A DNA stretch of 35,833 nt from Bacteroidales bacterium (GTDB lineage Bacteria > Bacteroidota > Bacteroidia > Bacteroidales > P3), in contig JAGCUZ010000060.1 of NCBI GenBank assembly GCA_017962615.1, positions 1 through 35,833 of the forward strand, written 5' to 3'. A program made the translations under genes and the position numbers. Below, piece after piece: positions 9,788-16,213 of this stretch (positions are counted from its first letter, which is position 1; each line of letters starts with the position of its first letter). A model generated the notes under the pieces. The model was not told where the DNA came from. It saw nothing but the letters and a program-made list of their open reading frames with translations, and searched no databases.

Positions 9788-10759
9788 TCAAAACAGCAGC
9801 ACCCCTATCGGCACCGCCGCAAAGCCCAGGCACACCACCCACGCATACACCACACCCACTATCTCAATGGCACGCCCATACTTGTAGTTGTTCAGTCCCA
9901 GCGTCTGGAACGCCGACGGGAACGCATGGCGCATGTGGATCCACAACACCGCAAAGAACAGCAGGTAGAACACGCAGATATGCGGCACCTTGAACTTCTC
10001 GCGGGCCATCACGTAGAAGTCCGGATGCACGTCAACCCCCTCTATGGCAGCCTCCAAGGCCGCCTTGTCAGCCTTGTCAAGACCACGGATCCAACGGTTA
10101 TCTATCACAAAACGCCCCTCGTTGTATGCCTTCTCCATTATGTTTACCACAGGAACCACCTTCCTCAAGTCGTCCAAGTTCTTGTTCAGCTGAGCCATCT
10201 CGCCGGGGCTGAAGTTGTCTGCATACTGCTGCAGCTGCATATCGTACATATCCAGGAACTCCTCAGGGGTCATGCCCTGTTGCACAGCACCTTGCTGCAA
10301 GGTCGTCACCTCGTCGGTGCGCAACGACTCAGCCTCAACAATGTAGGTAGGCTCCGAGAAGGTGGGCCATCCAAACTTGGCAAAGAAGAAATCCCCGAAG
10401 TGCATCAGCAAACAAAAGAATATCAGCACCCCTGTCCACATCATTAGTTTCGACCCACGGTCGGTCTTCGACCGCTGAGGCTTGTGGTAGCCCACCGGAC
10501 GCGCCCTGCGGTTGCCTATCCACAACCACACCGTGATGATTATATGCAACGCCAGCATGGCTAACAGCACCACCTCGAACACCTTCACCACATAGTTCTT
10601 GCCCATGAAATAGCAGAAATCCGTGTACCAACGGCCGTCGTCAGCACGCAATATACACAAATTCGCGCACATGTGGAAAAGCAGAAACAGCAGCAGAAAA
10701 CCGCCCGCAAAAGCCACCAAGACTTTTTTCGTAACAGATTGTAACTTTGGTAACGACAT
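9788..10759 (-). CDS. sdhC: Succinate dehydrogenase/fumarate reductase cytochrome b subunit with large insertion
   Basis: The product is 323 residues from ATG 10759 (MSLPKLQSVTKK). Five membrane segments lie at about 13-37, 57-81, 104-128, 258-280 and 298-323. Candidate haem ligands His29, His72, His120 and His275/278 lie in the first four, matching the dihaem FrdC type. The conserved end SAFQTLGLNNYKYGRAIE is present. Between the third and fourth segments there are about 105 extra residues (about 135-243), hydrophilic and acidic. By the positive-inside rule these face the periplasm; the basic loop 84-103 is inside. Family members I know are about 230 residues, so the insertion is unusual. 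It is first gene of the operon, preceded by a Bacteroidota-type promoter. Confidence 0.9.
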   Translation of the reverse strand: MSLPKLQSVTKKVLVAFAGGFLLLFLLFHMCANLCILRADDGRWYTDFCYFMGKNYVVKVFEVVLLAMLALHIIITVWLWIGNRRARPVGYHKPQRSKTDRGSKLMMWTGVLIFFCLLMHFGDFFFAKFGWPTFSEPTYIVEAESLRTDEVTTLQQGAVQQGMTPEEFLDMYDMQLQQYADNFSPGEMAQLNKNLDDLRKVVPVVNIMEKAYNEGRFVIDNRWIRGLDKADKAALEAAIEGVDVHPDFYVMAREKFKVPHICVFYLLFFAVLWIHMRHAFPSAFQTLGLNNYKYGRAIEIVGVVYAWVVCLGFAAVPIGVLLF

Positions 10760-10896
10760 TGTCTTTTTAATAGTTAGGAATATCTTTATAAATAATAATG
10801 TTAGCATAATACACTACAATGCTTCGACCTCCCAAACGGCTGAGGCTCTTGCAAATATAACGCTCCGGCACTCATCATCCGGCATCTTTCCGACTG

Positions 10897-10929
10897 CAAA
10901 GATACGAAATAATTTCCAAACATCAGCAA
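10897..10929 (-). promoter_or_regulatory. Promoter for sdhCAB
   Basis: On the minus strand TATCTTTG (10904-10897) is an exact TAnnTTTG -7 box, with TTG at 10929-10927 after a 22-bp spacer, slightly long. A second match, TATATTTG (10859-10852), lies closer to the gene but has no clear -33 partner. The leader would be about 130 nt. Confidence 0.5.
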
Positions 10930-10964
10930 CATCAAAATCAAGAACATCCCGACCCGCGCATGCG

Positions 10965-11157
10965 TCAAGAAAAGAGCAGGAACATCAACTGGATGTTGCC
11001 GTAGCCGTCGAAGTTATTATACAGGGCATCCTCCTGTATTTGCAGACTGCTGTTTCTATTTCAAGTACAAGTTCTTGAATTCTGCCAGTGTGATTTGTTG
11101 CTCAATGAGCTTGTCGAAGGAGACTGTATGAACAAATGGTTCAATATTAGGGATGAG
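10965..11157 (-). pseudogene. Possible decayed gene ends on minus strand
   Basis: Two minus-strand reading segments look protein-like but are short and in different frames. One ends FDKLIEQQITLAEFKNLYLK-stop (stop at 11058-11056). The next ends QEDALYNNFDGYGNIQLMF and stops at 10967-10965. Neither has a start or enough length for a gene, and the first overlaps the 5' part of the plus-strand gene at 11128. They could be remnants of one frameshifted gene left by prophage rearrangement, or chance. No family was recognised. Confidence 0.22.
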
Positions 11158-11460
11158 TCAAAGGCTTTGGGTGTTGGTGTCCAGGAACTGGATGCCATGC
11201 TTGGTCAGTTTGAGCGGCTTGGTTTATGCGAGGTTATGCGTAATATCGGAGGGCGTGTCGATGTCTCGCTCAATGCAGAGGCACACGACATGGTGCTCCA
11301 CGGTGGCTTTGTGGCACAGGAAGAGCTTCTTCGCAAGAATATAGAGAAGCTTGAGCTTGAACTGAAAAGCCTTGAGCCCTCGCTTCTTGGCAAAGTGGAA
11401 ACCATCAGCAACATCGCCGCCAATATTGCCACGGCGCTGGGCTTGTTTGTGAAGTTCTAA
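11128..11460 (+). CDS. Small HTH/coiled-coil protein, possibly 5'-truncated
   Basis: The product is 110 residues from ATG 11128, which has AAGGAG 6 nt upstream. Residues 1-45 resemble a winged-helix fold (ESKALGVGVQELDAMLGQFERLGLCEVM). A short basic/beta part follows, then EELLRKNIEKLELELKSLEP, a likely coiled coil, and a hydrophobic C-terminus (ISNIAANIATALGLFV). The same frame stays open and protein-like back to 11005 (for example DLLLNELVEGD, and TTG 11095 is possible) but has no ATG there, so the original N-terminus may be lost. Small proteins with this order occur in Bacteroidales mobile elements; function unknown. It lies beside the prophage remnant and is probably part of it. Confidence 0.6.
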   Translation: MNKWFNIRDESKALGVGVQELDAMLGQFERLGLCEVMRNIGGRVDVSLNAEAHDMVLHGGFVAQEELLRKNIEKLELELKSLEPSLLGKVETISNIAANIATALGLFVKF

Positions 11461-11598
11461 CTTTGCGGCGAGATTTTCCATGCGTTCGAGGTCGCTCGTG
11501 CTGCCGGCAAGCTGTGTGTAGCTGGCTATCTCGCAGCCGTCAATATACAGTGTGCGTGTGACATTTTGCTCCGTTAGTAAGTTGCATTTATGTGCCAT
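11224..11598 (-). CDS. Uncertain ORF convergent with and overlapping the HTH gene
   Basis: The minus-strand frame from ATG 11598 gives 124 residues. The first about 45 (MAHKCNLLTEQNVTRTLYI..., then TSDLERMENLAAKL) look like a natural protein and cover bases with no other gene. The remaining about 80 residues are read antisense to the convincing plus-strand gene ending at 11460 and look like a shadow. The likeliest explanation is the genuine N-terminus of a small prophage gene whose 3' part was replaced. No family was recognised. Confidence 0.35.
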   Translation of the reverse strand: MAHKCNLLTEQNVTRTLYIDGCEIASYTQLAGSTSDLERMENLAAKLELHKQAQRRGNIGGDVADGFHFAKKRGLKAFQFKLKLLYILAKKLFLCHKATVEHHVVCLCIERDIDTPSDITHNLA

Positions 11599-11612
11599 TT
11601 TGAAAATATTTT

Positions 11613-11642
11613 TTGCTAATTAAAAAAAAAGTCGTAATTTTG
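11613..11642 (+). promoter_or_regulatory. Strong consensus promoter without an obvious gene
   Basis: TTG (11613-11615), a 19-bp spacer, and TAATTTTG (11635-11642) match the Bacteroidota consensus as well as the promoter at 597-626. Downstream on the plus strand there is only a short structured segment and then the 3' end of a minus-strand gene. Confidence 0.6.
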
Positions 11643-11652
11643 CAATTGAATT

Positions 11653-11702
11653 AATCCAGGGCATTGCCGTGGATTGGGGTTACCGAGAGGGCCCCATTTT
11701 TT
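11653..11702 (+). ncRNA. Candidate small RNA with two hairpins and T tract
   Basis: Eleven bases after the promoter, AATCCA (11653-11658) pairs with TGGATT (11670-11675), with an inner GGC/GCC stem and an ATT loop. TGGGG (11675-11679) can then pair with CCCCA (11692-11696), followed by six T (11697-11702), as in an intrinsic terminator. The predicted transcript is about 50 nt and ends at the 3' end of the toxin-like gene on the other strand. The CCGAGA block and layout match the leader at 632-672. It could be a small RNA, a 3' antisense RNA or a decapitated leader. Confidence 0.4.
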
Positions 11703-12462
11703 ATATGTTATATTCGTATATTTCGTTATTACTCAACACACAATATAGTTTCTTTATTCTAACCTTGCCTCCATATCTTTTGGTGATTTCCTTGTAGCCG
11801 CCAATATTTTTTTGGATTTCTTTTTTGTCAAAATAAGAAACGTCGTGGAAATAGAGGCATAGCTTGTCCGAGTGACCAGTCCCAGCCTTTTCTGCTCTAT
11901 GGATTTGGTCGTTTTTCTTAACCAAAGCGTTTCTTATTGTGTTTTCATTGTGTTTTGTTATTGAACGGATGTCGAGGACAGAGCCGTCAAGCCATAAATC
12001 GAGGGCAGACAACTGTTTCCCATCGGGAGAAAAGACCTTTTCGTTTCTAAGGATGACTCTATTGCCATTCTTGAAGAATACCTCCGCACAATCCTTTTCG
12101 AGTTGGGAAGTGGTCTTATTCCCAAAGAAAACAGGTTCGTTAGGCTTATCGTGAGATATATGCCCAACGTGAGTTGCTTTGTAAGCACCAGTTTGAGGGT
12201 TAAATTCAAGGTCGGTGTAGTTGCCAGAAGCAACCAGTTCGTCGAAAGCCTTGCGGTGCTCTTCTATAGTCGCTTCCTGCATACATTTTGCCAGCACGTT
12301 GCAGGCTTGGCACATGGGGTTGTCGGGATTGTAGCCGAGGCGGCGTTCTGCGCGGTACAGGCAGCTGCCGCAGCCCTTTGGGAAGTAGGGGTGGCGGGGC
12401 GGGAAGACGCGCTGCGTCTTGCCGGGGTTGAAGCGGGAAGCCGCCGCAGTATAACCAATAAT
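11701..12462 (-). pseudogene. 5'-truncated phage minor-head protein with CdiA-type toxin C-terminus
   Basis: The coherent frame spans 253 codons, from 12462 down to the stop at 11701. It begins just after a TGA (12465-12463) and has no start before an internal ATG at 12315, so the 5' part is missing. The first about 50 residues (TQRVFPPRHPYFPKGCGSC ... CQACNVLAKC) resemble the Cys-rich end of Mu F-like minor head proteins of Bacteroidetes phages. After a linker (NPQTGAYKATHVGH) comes an AT-richer domain with ALDLWLDGSVLDIRSI, NTIRNAL and LCLYFHDVSYF, similar to the CdiA C-terminal tRNase-type fold that such phage proteins carry. The toxin domain itself looks complete. No immunity gene is recognised beside it. 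It opposes the tail genes, and the break lies 12 bp before the next gene. Confidence 0.6.
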
Positions 12463-12473
12463 TCAAACCCGAA

Positions 12474-12989
12474 ATGTCCTTCAACCTCGCCACATATCTG
12501 CGTCCCGAAGTAACCGCTCCCGCTGTAGCCAGTCTCTATCCGACGGGTGTCGCTGAGCACATGAAGGAACGGGTTCCGCTGAATTTGGTCTCCACCACCA
12601 ACGGAAAAATCCGCTTCGACTTTCCCTTAGACCCCGTGGTCAGCGTGCAGGGCAAGACCATCATCACCCGCCGCAACGTAGCCAAGGGCGGCACCATACA
12701 CGGCACCATAAAGGAGAGCTGGCGCGAGGATGATTGGACCGTATCCATAGCCGCCGTACTCACGTACGACACCGCCGACGAGCTCAATAACTCCATAGGC
12801 GCCCTGCGGCAGCTTTGCGAGAGCGGCGAAACCCTCAATGTAGAGAACCAGTGGCTTAACACTGCCTTTGGTATTACCCGCCTCGTGGTGGAGAGTTTAG
12901 ATTTCCAGCACACCAAAGGCCTCAACAACCAGACGGTGACCCTCACCTGCTACAGCGACGACAGTTACACCCTTCTCGAAGAGATTTGA
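12474..12989 (+). CDS. Phage tail protein, DUF6046-like
   Basis: The product is 171 residues. The middle reads IRFDFPLDPVVSVQGKTIITRRNVAKG, then GTIKESWREDDWTVSIAAVL. This is the pattern of the small Bacteroidetes-phage protein family DUF6046 (usually about 200 residues), thought to be tail or baseplate components. The C-terminal SLDFQHTKGLNNQTVTLTCYSDD also fits. It ends 2 bp before the hub gene and shares its GC-rich codon use. The DUF assignment is from memory of the pattern and could not be searched. Confidence 0.65.
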   Translation: MSFNLATYLRPEVTAPAVASLYPTGVAEHMKERVPLNLVSTTNGKIRFDFPLDPVVSVQGKTIITRRNVAKGGTIHGTIKESWREDDWTVSIAAVLTYDTADELNNSIGALRQLCESGETLNVENQWLNTAFGITRLVVESLDFQHTKGLNNQTVTLTCYSDDSYTLLEEI

Positions 12990-12991
12990 CC

Positions 12992-13951
12992 ATGTTCCGG
13001 CTAACCCACGACATAACCATCGGCAAATACCGCCTCAAGCTGGTCGACAGCGTAAGCATCAAATGCAGCGTCGAGACCCTGAGCGACACCGCCGTCATCA
13101 CCCTGCCCGGCAGCGTGATGAACGCCGCCCTCCAGATAGAGGGCAAGATAAACGTGGGCGACGCGGTGAGCATCCGTCTCGGCTACGACGGTGAGCTCAA
13201 AGAAGAATTCACCGGCTACGTGGAGAAAATCTCTACCAACGACGGCAGCCTGAAGATAGAGTGTCTCGACGCGCTCTACCTCTTCAAGAAGACCGCTATA
13301 AAGGATGCCCAACGCAAGGATATTACCCTCGCCGCACTGCTGCGGAAGGTGTGCGCCGAGGTGGACAGCAGTATCAAGGTGAACTGCGACTACAGCTTCA
13401 CCTACGACGACTTCGTAATCTACAAGGCCAACGGCTACGACGTGCTGAAGAAGGTGCACGAAGACACCAAGGCCGACATCTATTTTGCGGGCAACACGCT
13501 GCACGTGCACATGCCCTACACCCAGAACGCCGACACCACACCGGTGCGCTTCGACTTCAGCCGCAACATCGAGAAGAGCGACCTAACCTACCGCAAAGCT
13601 GAAGACATCAAGGTGGAGGTGGAAGTGAAAATCAAGACTCCTGATGGCAAAGAAAAGTCTATTACTCACGGCACCAGTGAAGGCGAGAAAATATCATTGA
13701 AATCCCCTTCCCAGAACGAGGCTGATGCAAAGAAGGTGGCTGAAGCCGAATACCGCCGCCGCTCGTTCGACGGCTACGAAGGCTCATTTACCGCATGGCT
13801 GATACCCCACGTGAAGCCTACCAGCACCGTGCACCTGCACGACAAAGACTACCCCACCAAAGACGGCAACTACTACGTTACCGGTACCGAAACCACATAC
13901 AGCAGTTCCGGCGGCGTAAGAAAAATAAAACTGGGAAGGAGAATATCGTAA
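12992..13951 (+). CDS. Phage baseplate hub protein (gpD / VgrG N-terminal type)
   Basis: The product is 319 residues from ATG 12992; a TTG two codons earlier is less likely. Segments GDAVSIRLGYDGELKEEFTGYVEKI and LKIECLDALYLFK, then LRKVCAEVD, IYKANGYDVLKKVHEDTKADIYF and EAEYRRRSFDGYEGSFTAWL follow the order of late-control gpD / phage-tail hub proteins. These form the trimeric hub on which the spike sits. C-terminal residues end in a beta-rich HLHDKDYPTKDGNYYVTGTETTYSSSGG. The gene follows the DUF6046-like gene. It ends 3 bp from the end of the convergent lipoprotein gene that separates it from the spike gene. Confidence 0.75.
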   Translation: MFRLTHDITIGKYRLKLVDSVSIKCSVETLSDTAVITLPGSVMNAALQIEGKINVGDAVSIRLGYDGELKEEFTGYVEKISTNDGSLKIECLDALYLFKKTAIKDAQRKDITLAALLRKVCAEVDSSIKVNCDYSFTYDDFVIYKANGYDVLKKVHEDTKADIYFAGNTLHVHMPYTQNADTTPVRFDFSRNIEKSDLTYRKAEDIKVEVEVKIKTPDGKEKSITHGTSEGEKISLKSPSQNEADAKKVAEAEYRRRSFDGYEGSFTAWLIPHVKPTSTVHLHDKDYPTKDGNYYVTGTETTYSSSGGVRKIKLGRRIS

Positions 13952-13954
13952 ATA

Positions 13955-14383
13955 TTATTCGCAGTGATGTGTGATGTTATCCCAATGTTCCCATTCCTCC
14001 ATTGAAATAAATCTTACAGAAAAATGCTCGTCTTTATCGACAAACCTTATTGAAAAATCAGAATCCTCGCGACTACTTACAAAACGCCACTGACCTTTAT
14101 ATGGCATACGCCGATTTGTTATGGCAATATCCAAATCCGACCATTCTGTCCGCCCTTTAACAATACGCACTTCAAAATCAACCTTTTCTCCTGGCTTTGC
14201 TACATATACTTTGCCCCATAGACTTACGACTTTTGACCCCGCCCATGAACTCCATACCTGCTTGTCATAATCTATACTTGGCTTTTTATTGCTGACAACG
14301 GACCACTTTTCCCAATCATCCTGTCCCCAGGCGCAGCAGCCGGACACAAGCATTAAAACAACGATTAAACAGCGCTTAAACAT
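13955..14383 (-). CDS. AT-rich lipoprotein 'moron' inside the tail genes
   Basis: The product is 142 residues from ATG 14383. The signal sequence MFKRCLIVVLMLVSGC contains a lipobox-like VSGC (Cys16); type I cleavage after AWG is an alternative. The mature part is rich in aromatic and charged beta-strand units repeated every about 14-20 residues (KVDFEVRIVKG, WSDLDIAIT, KGQWRFV, DSDFSIRFV, EHFSVRFI). This resembles DUF6150-like proteins; the match is tentative. It is transcribed against the flanking hub and spike genes, has its own -7 box, and is much more AT-rich than they are. These are the marks of a phage moron, a cargo gene expressed from the prophage. An effect on the host envelope is a guess. 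Confidence 0.75.
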   Translation of the reverse strand: MFKRCLIVVLMLVSGCCAWGQDDWEKWSVVSNKKPSIDYDKQVWSSWAGSKVVSLWGKVYVAKPGEKVDFEVRIVKGRTEWSDLDIAITNRRMPYKGQWRFVSSREDSDFSIRFVDKDEHFSVRFISMEEWEHWDNITHHCE

Positions 14384-14399
14384 AGCACGAAATTTTTTG

Positions 14400-14407
14400 C
14401 AAAGATA
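14400..14407 (-). promoter_or_regulatory. -7 box for the moron gene
   Basis: TATCTTTG on the minus strand (14407-14400) is an exact TAnnTTTG. It gives a leader of only about 10 nt. A clear -33 box is not visible; it would lie within the first codons of the spike gene. Confidence 0.45.
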
Positions 14408-14416
14408 CGAATAAAA

Positions 14417-14887
14417 ATGGAAACCGCCACAGAAATAGCACGAATGTTCCGCAAACTGATACCCACGCGCGACATGCTCCACATTGCCAAGGTGGTGAAG
14501 GTGGATGGCGACGGGTGCACCGTCGACCTCGACGGCCTCCAGCTCGAAGGGGTGCGGCTGCGCGCCGTGGCCGACGGTTCCGACACCGGTCTGCTGCTCA
14601 CGCCCAAGGCTGGCAGCTACGTGCTGGTGGCCGACCTCTCGAACGGCGACCTGCGGCAGCTGGCCGTCATAGCCTACAGCGAAGTGGAGACCATCGAGAT
14701 ACACGGCGGCGACAAAGGCGGCCTCGTCAACATCAAGCAGCTCACCAACAAACTCAACAACCTCGTGCAGGCGTTCAACGAGCATACGCACAACTGCACC
14801 GCCGTGGGCTCCCCGACAGGCCCATCGCTGATGCAAACGCTGAGCTTCAACGCCTCCGACTACGAAGACACCACGATAAAACACTGA
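14417..14887 (+). CDS. Phage baseplate spike protein (gpV-like)
   Basis: The product is 156 residues. An OB-fold-like first part (IAKVVKVDGDGCTVDLDGLQLEGVRLRAV ... LLTPKAGSYVLVADL) is followed by the stalk. The C-terminal LVQAFNEHTHNC carries an HxH motif (EHTHNC), the iron-binding signature at the tip of phage P2 gpV / phi92-type spikes. It should sit on the hub encoded at 12992. It is now separated from the hub gene by the inserted moron. The genes normally next in a baseplate operon (gpW, gpJ, gpI types) are absent; the following DNA is non-coding, so the tail module is only a fragment. Confidence 0.7.
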   Translation: METATEIARMFRKLIPTRDMLHIAKVVKVDGDGCTVDLDGLQLEGVRLRAVADGSDTGLLLTPKAGSYVLVADLSNGDLRQLAVIAYSEVETIEIHGGDKGGLVNIKQLTNKLNNLVQAFNEHTHNCTAVGSPTGPSLMQTLSFNASDYEDTTIKH

Positions 14888-14911
14888 CCGCGTCAGCCAC
14901 GGAGGTTTTTT
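14884..14911 (+). terminator. Weak terminator candidate after the spike gene
   Basis: CTGAC (14884-14888) and GTCAG (14892-14896) form a small hairpin overlapping the spike stop codon. Nine bases and a run of six T (14906-14911) follow. The stem is short and not directly followed by the T run. Confidence 0.3.
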
Positions 14912-15023
14912 AGATGTGTTTTTATAGCGCATCCGACGAGGTCATTTTACCCCTTTTCCCACCCTGATTCGCCCCCTTTTTTCAACCCCGTTTCAACCGA
15001 AATATATGGTTCATTTAGAGAAG

Positions 15024-15074
15024 GTATATAGATGATAAGGAGTTGGTCCCACCAACTCCTTATCAACTATATAC
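15024..15074. repeat. Large inverted repeat with 3-nt loop
   Basis: The arms 15024-15047 and 15051-15074 pair at 23 of 24 positions around CCC, with core GATAAGGAGTTGGT / ACCAACTCCTTATC. The outer ten bases 15023-15032 (GGTATATAGA) also pair perfectly with 15088-15097 (TCTATATACC), which offers an alternative structure. There is no T tract, so a plain terminator is unlikely. The stretch 14912-15290 around it contains no convincing gene. Confidence 0.85.
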
Positions 15075-15290
15075 TTACGATTTACATTCTATATACCAAA
15101 CTCGGGGTGTTGAAGGATTTTGCGAACGACTGATTTTTGAACGATAAAGAAATGAACTACAATGTATTGCAACGGCAAGCAAATCAATTTTGACGTCGAA
15201 ACGCATTGTTGCCGTTTTGGCTATCGGGAACACAAAATCTTGACTGATTTCGGGCACCTGAAATCAAGTCGCACAAAAGGAGCCATATTT

Positions 15291-15434
15291 CGGAAAAGTG
15301 TAGTTTTTGACCATCGTTTTTATCGGAAAAGTGTAATTTGGGGCTATCGTTTTTATCGGAAAAGTGTATTTTTTGTTTGTGTATTTCATCGGAAAAGTGT
15401 ATTTTTGCAACACGAATTTTACAGGAAAAGTGTA
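15291..15434 (+). repeat. Five-copy array with 33-bp period (core GGAAAAGTGTA)
   Basis: CGGAAAAGTGTA begins at 15291, 15324, 15357 and 15390; a fifth copy (AGGAAAAGTGTA) begins at 15423. The spacing is exactly 33 bp each time. The bases before several cores are TTTTTATC and TTTCATC. The 21-bp intervals vary. The array ends 35 bp before the ATG of the lipoprotein at 15470, and copy 4 supplies the -7 box of its promoter. Confidence 0.9.
15376..15407 (+). promoter_or_regulatory. Promoter formed by the repeat array
   Basis: TTTG (15376-15379), a 20-bp spacer, then TATTTTTG (15400-15407), a full TAnnTTTG match. The other array copies have the same surroundings but are one base off the consensus, so only copy 4 makes a proper promoter. 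The leader to 15470 would be about 55 nt. Confidence 0.6.
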
Positions 15435-15469
15435 ATTACGCTATTCATAAAGACTGAAAATCAACGACT

Positions 15470-16009
15470 ATGAAAAACATTAGACAGTACATCATTGCCG
15501 GGGCGGTGTGCATGGCACTGGCGGGATGCGGGGGCAGGGGTGCCGAGGTGGCGATTGACAGCGCCTTGATGCATGAGATAGACCGCGCCATGGCCGACCT
15601 GCAAGAACTCATGCAGGATGAGTATTTTGAGTATTATCAACTTGGGGATTACTATTCATCGCTGGCAACGACGGCGGTGCTGGTTGACTTCAAAGTGTGG
15701 GAAGAAGACACCGTTGTGAACATTACACTCTTCGACACTACGATTCGCGATTATCCCGAGCCCGAGTATTTCGACTGCTTTAGGGCTGCCAACCGCGGGT
15801 ATGACATATACATATCCGACACGGCGCACCTGGGCATACTTTACAACGACCCTGTTGAGCAGAGGCAGACGTGCCGCAAAATGTGCGTGGGAATCTCCCG
15901 CATGTTCCTCTACCACAACGGCGAACTGATGGCAATGCCGTTGCCGCCCGACGACGATGAGGAAACAGAAGTGGATTTGGCAGAGACTGACTCCTACACA
16001 GACGATTAG
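15470..16009 (+). CDS. Lipoprotein of unknown function
   Basis: The product is 179 residues. The signal MKNIRQYIIAGAVCMALAGC has lipobox LAGC (Cys20). The mature protein is acidic, with a helical start (LMHEIDRAMADLQELMQDEYF), a beta-rich centre (VDFKVWEEDTVVNITLFDTT ... GYDIYISDTAHLGILY), two Cys (CRKMC) and an Asp/Glu-rich tail. No family recognised. It is monocistronic, with its own promoter in the 33-bp array and a strong terminator 40 bp after the stop. Confidence 0.8.
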   Translation: MKNIRQYIIAGAVCMALAGCGGRGAEVAIDSALMHEIDRAMADLQELMQDEYFEYYQLGDYYSSLATTAVLVDFKVWEEDTVVNITLFDTTIRDYPEPEYFDCFRAANRGYDIYISDTAHLGILYNDPVEQRQTCRKMCVGISRMFLYHNGELMAMPLPPDDDEETEVDLAETDSYTDD

Positions 16010-16048
16010 CCCGCCCGGAGGCATCCTCTCCGCAAAGCGGACAACGAC

Positions 16049-16074
16049 AACCCTCGGCATGGTCGCCGAGGGTT
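16049..16074 (+). terminator. Intrinsic terminator after the lipoprotein gene
   Basis: AACCCTCGGC (16049-16058) and GCCGAGGGTT (16065-16074) form a perfect 10-bp stem with a 6-nt loop, followed by ATTTGTTTGG, which is T-rich but interrupted. Confidence 0.75.
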
Positions 16075-16128
16075 ATTTGTTTGGATTTTGTCAAAATTTG
16101 GCAAATTATTTGTTTGGATTTTGTCAAA
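16073..16128. repeat. 23-bp direct repeat with 33-bp period
   Basis: The 23 bases at 16073-16095 (TTATTTGTTTGG ...) recur identically at 16106-16128, again exactly 33 bp apart. They lie between the terminator and the promoter of the next gene. Confidence 0.85.
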
Positions 16129-16177
16129 TTTTTTAAGAATAATATATTATTTATAATAATATGTCGGAGTTTTTTCG

Positions 16178-16185
16178 TATTTTTG
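16178..16185 (+). promoter_or_regulatory. -7 box for the gene at 16214
   Basis: TATTTTTG matches TAnnTTTG and is followed by CAG, as at many Bacteroidota promoters. No good -33 TTG is present at 19-21 bp. The leader would be about 25 nt. Confidence 0.45.
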
Positions 16186-16213
16186 CAGTTGCTTTCAAGG
16201 GCTGTGCCTGGAT

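Noticed and set aside
12474-14887. Type VI secretion or contractile injection system
   Set aside because: No sheath, tube, ATPase or membrane-complex genes are seen; the adjacent minor-head fragment points to a phage.
15291-15434. Possible CRISPR array
   Set aside because: Conserved cores are only about 12 bp, intervals are about 21 bp, and there are no cas genes.
15162-15473. 103-codon frame with repeated FYRKSV
   Set aside because: The repetition simply reflects the 33-bp (11-codon) DNA array; the frame overlaps the promoter and start of the real lipoprotein gene.
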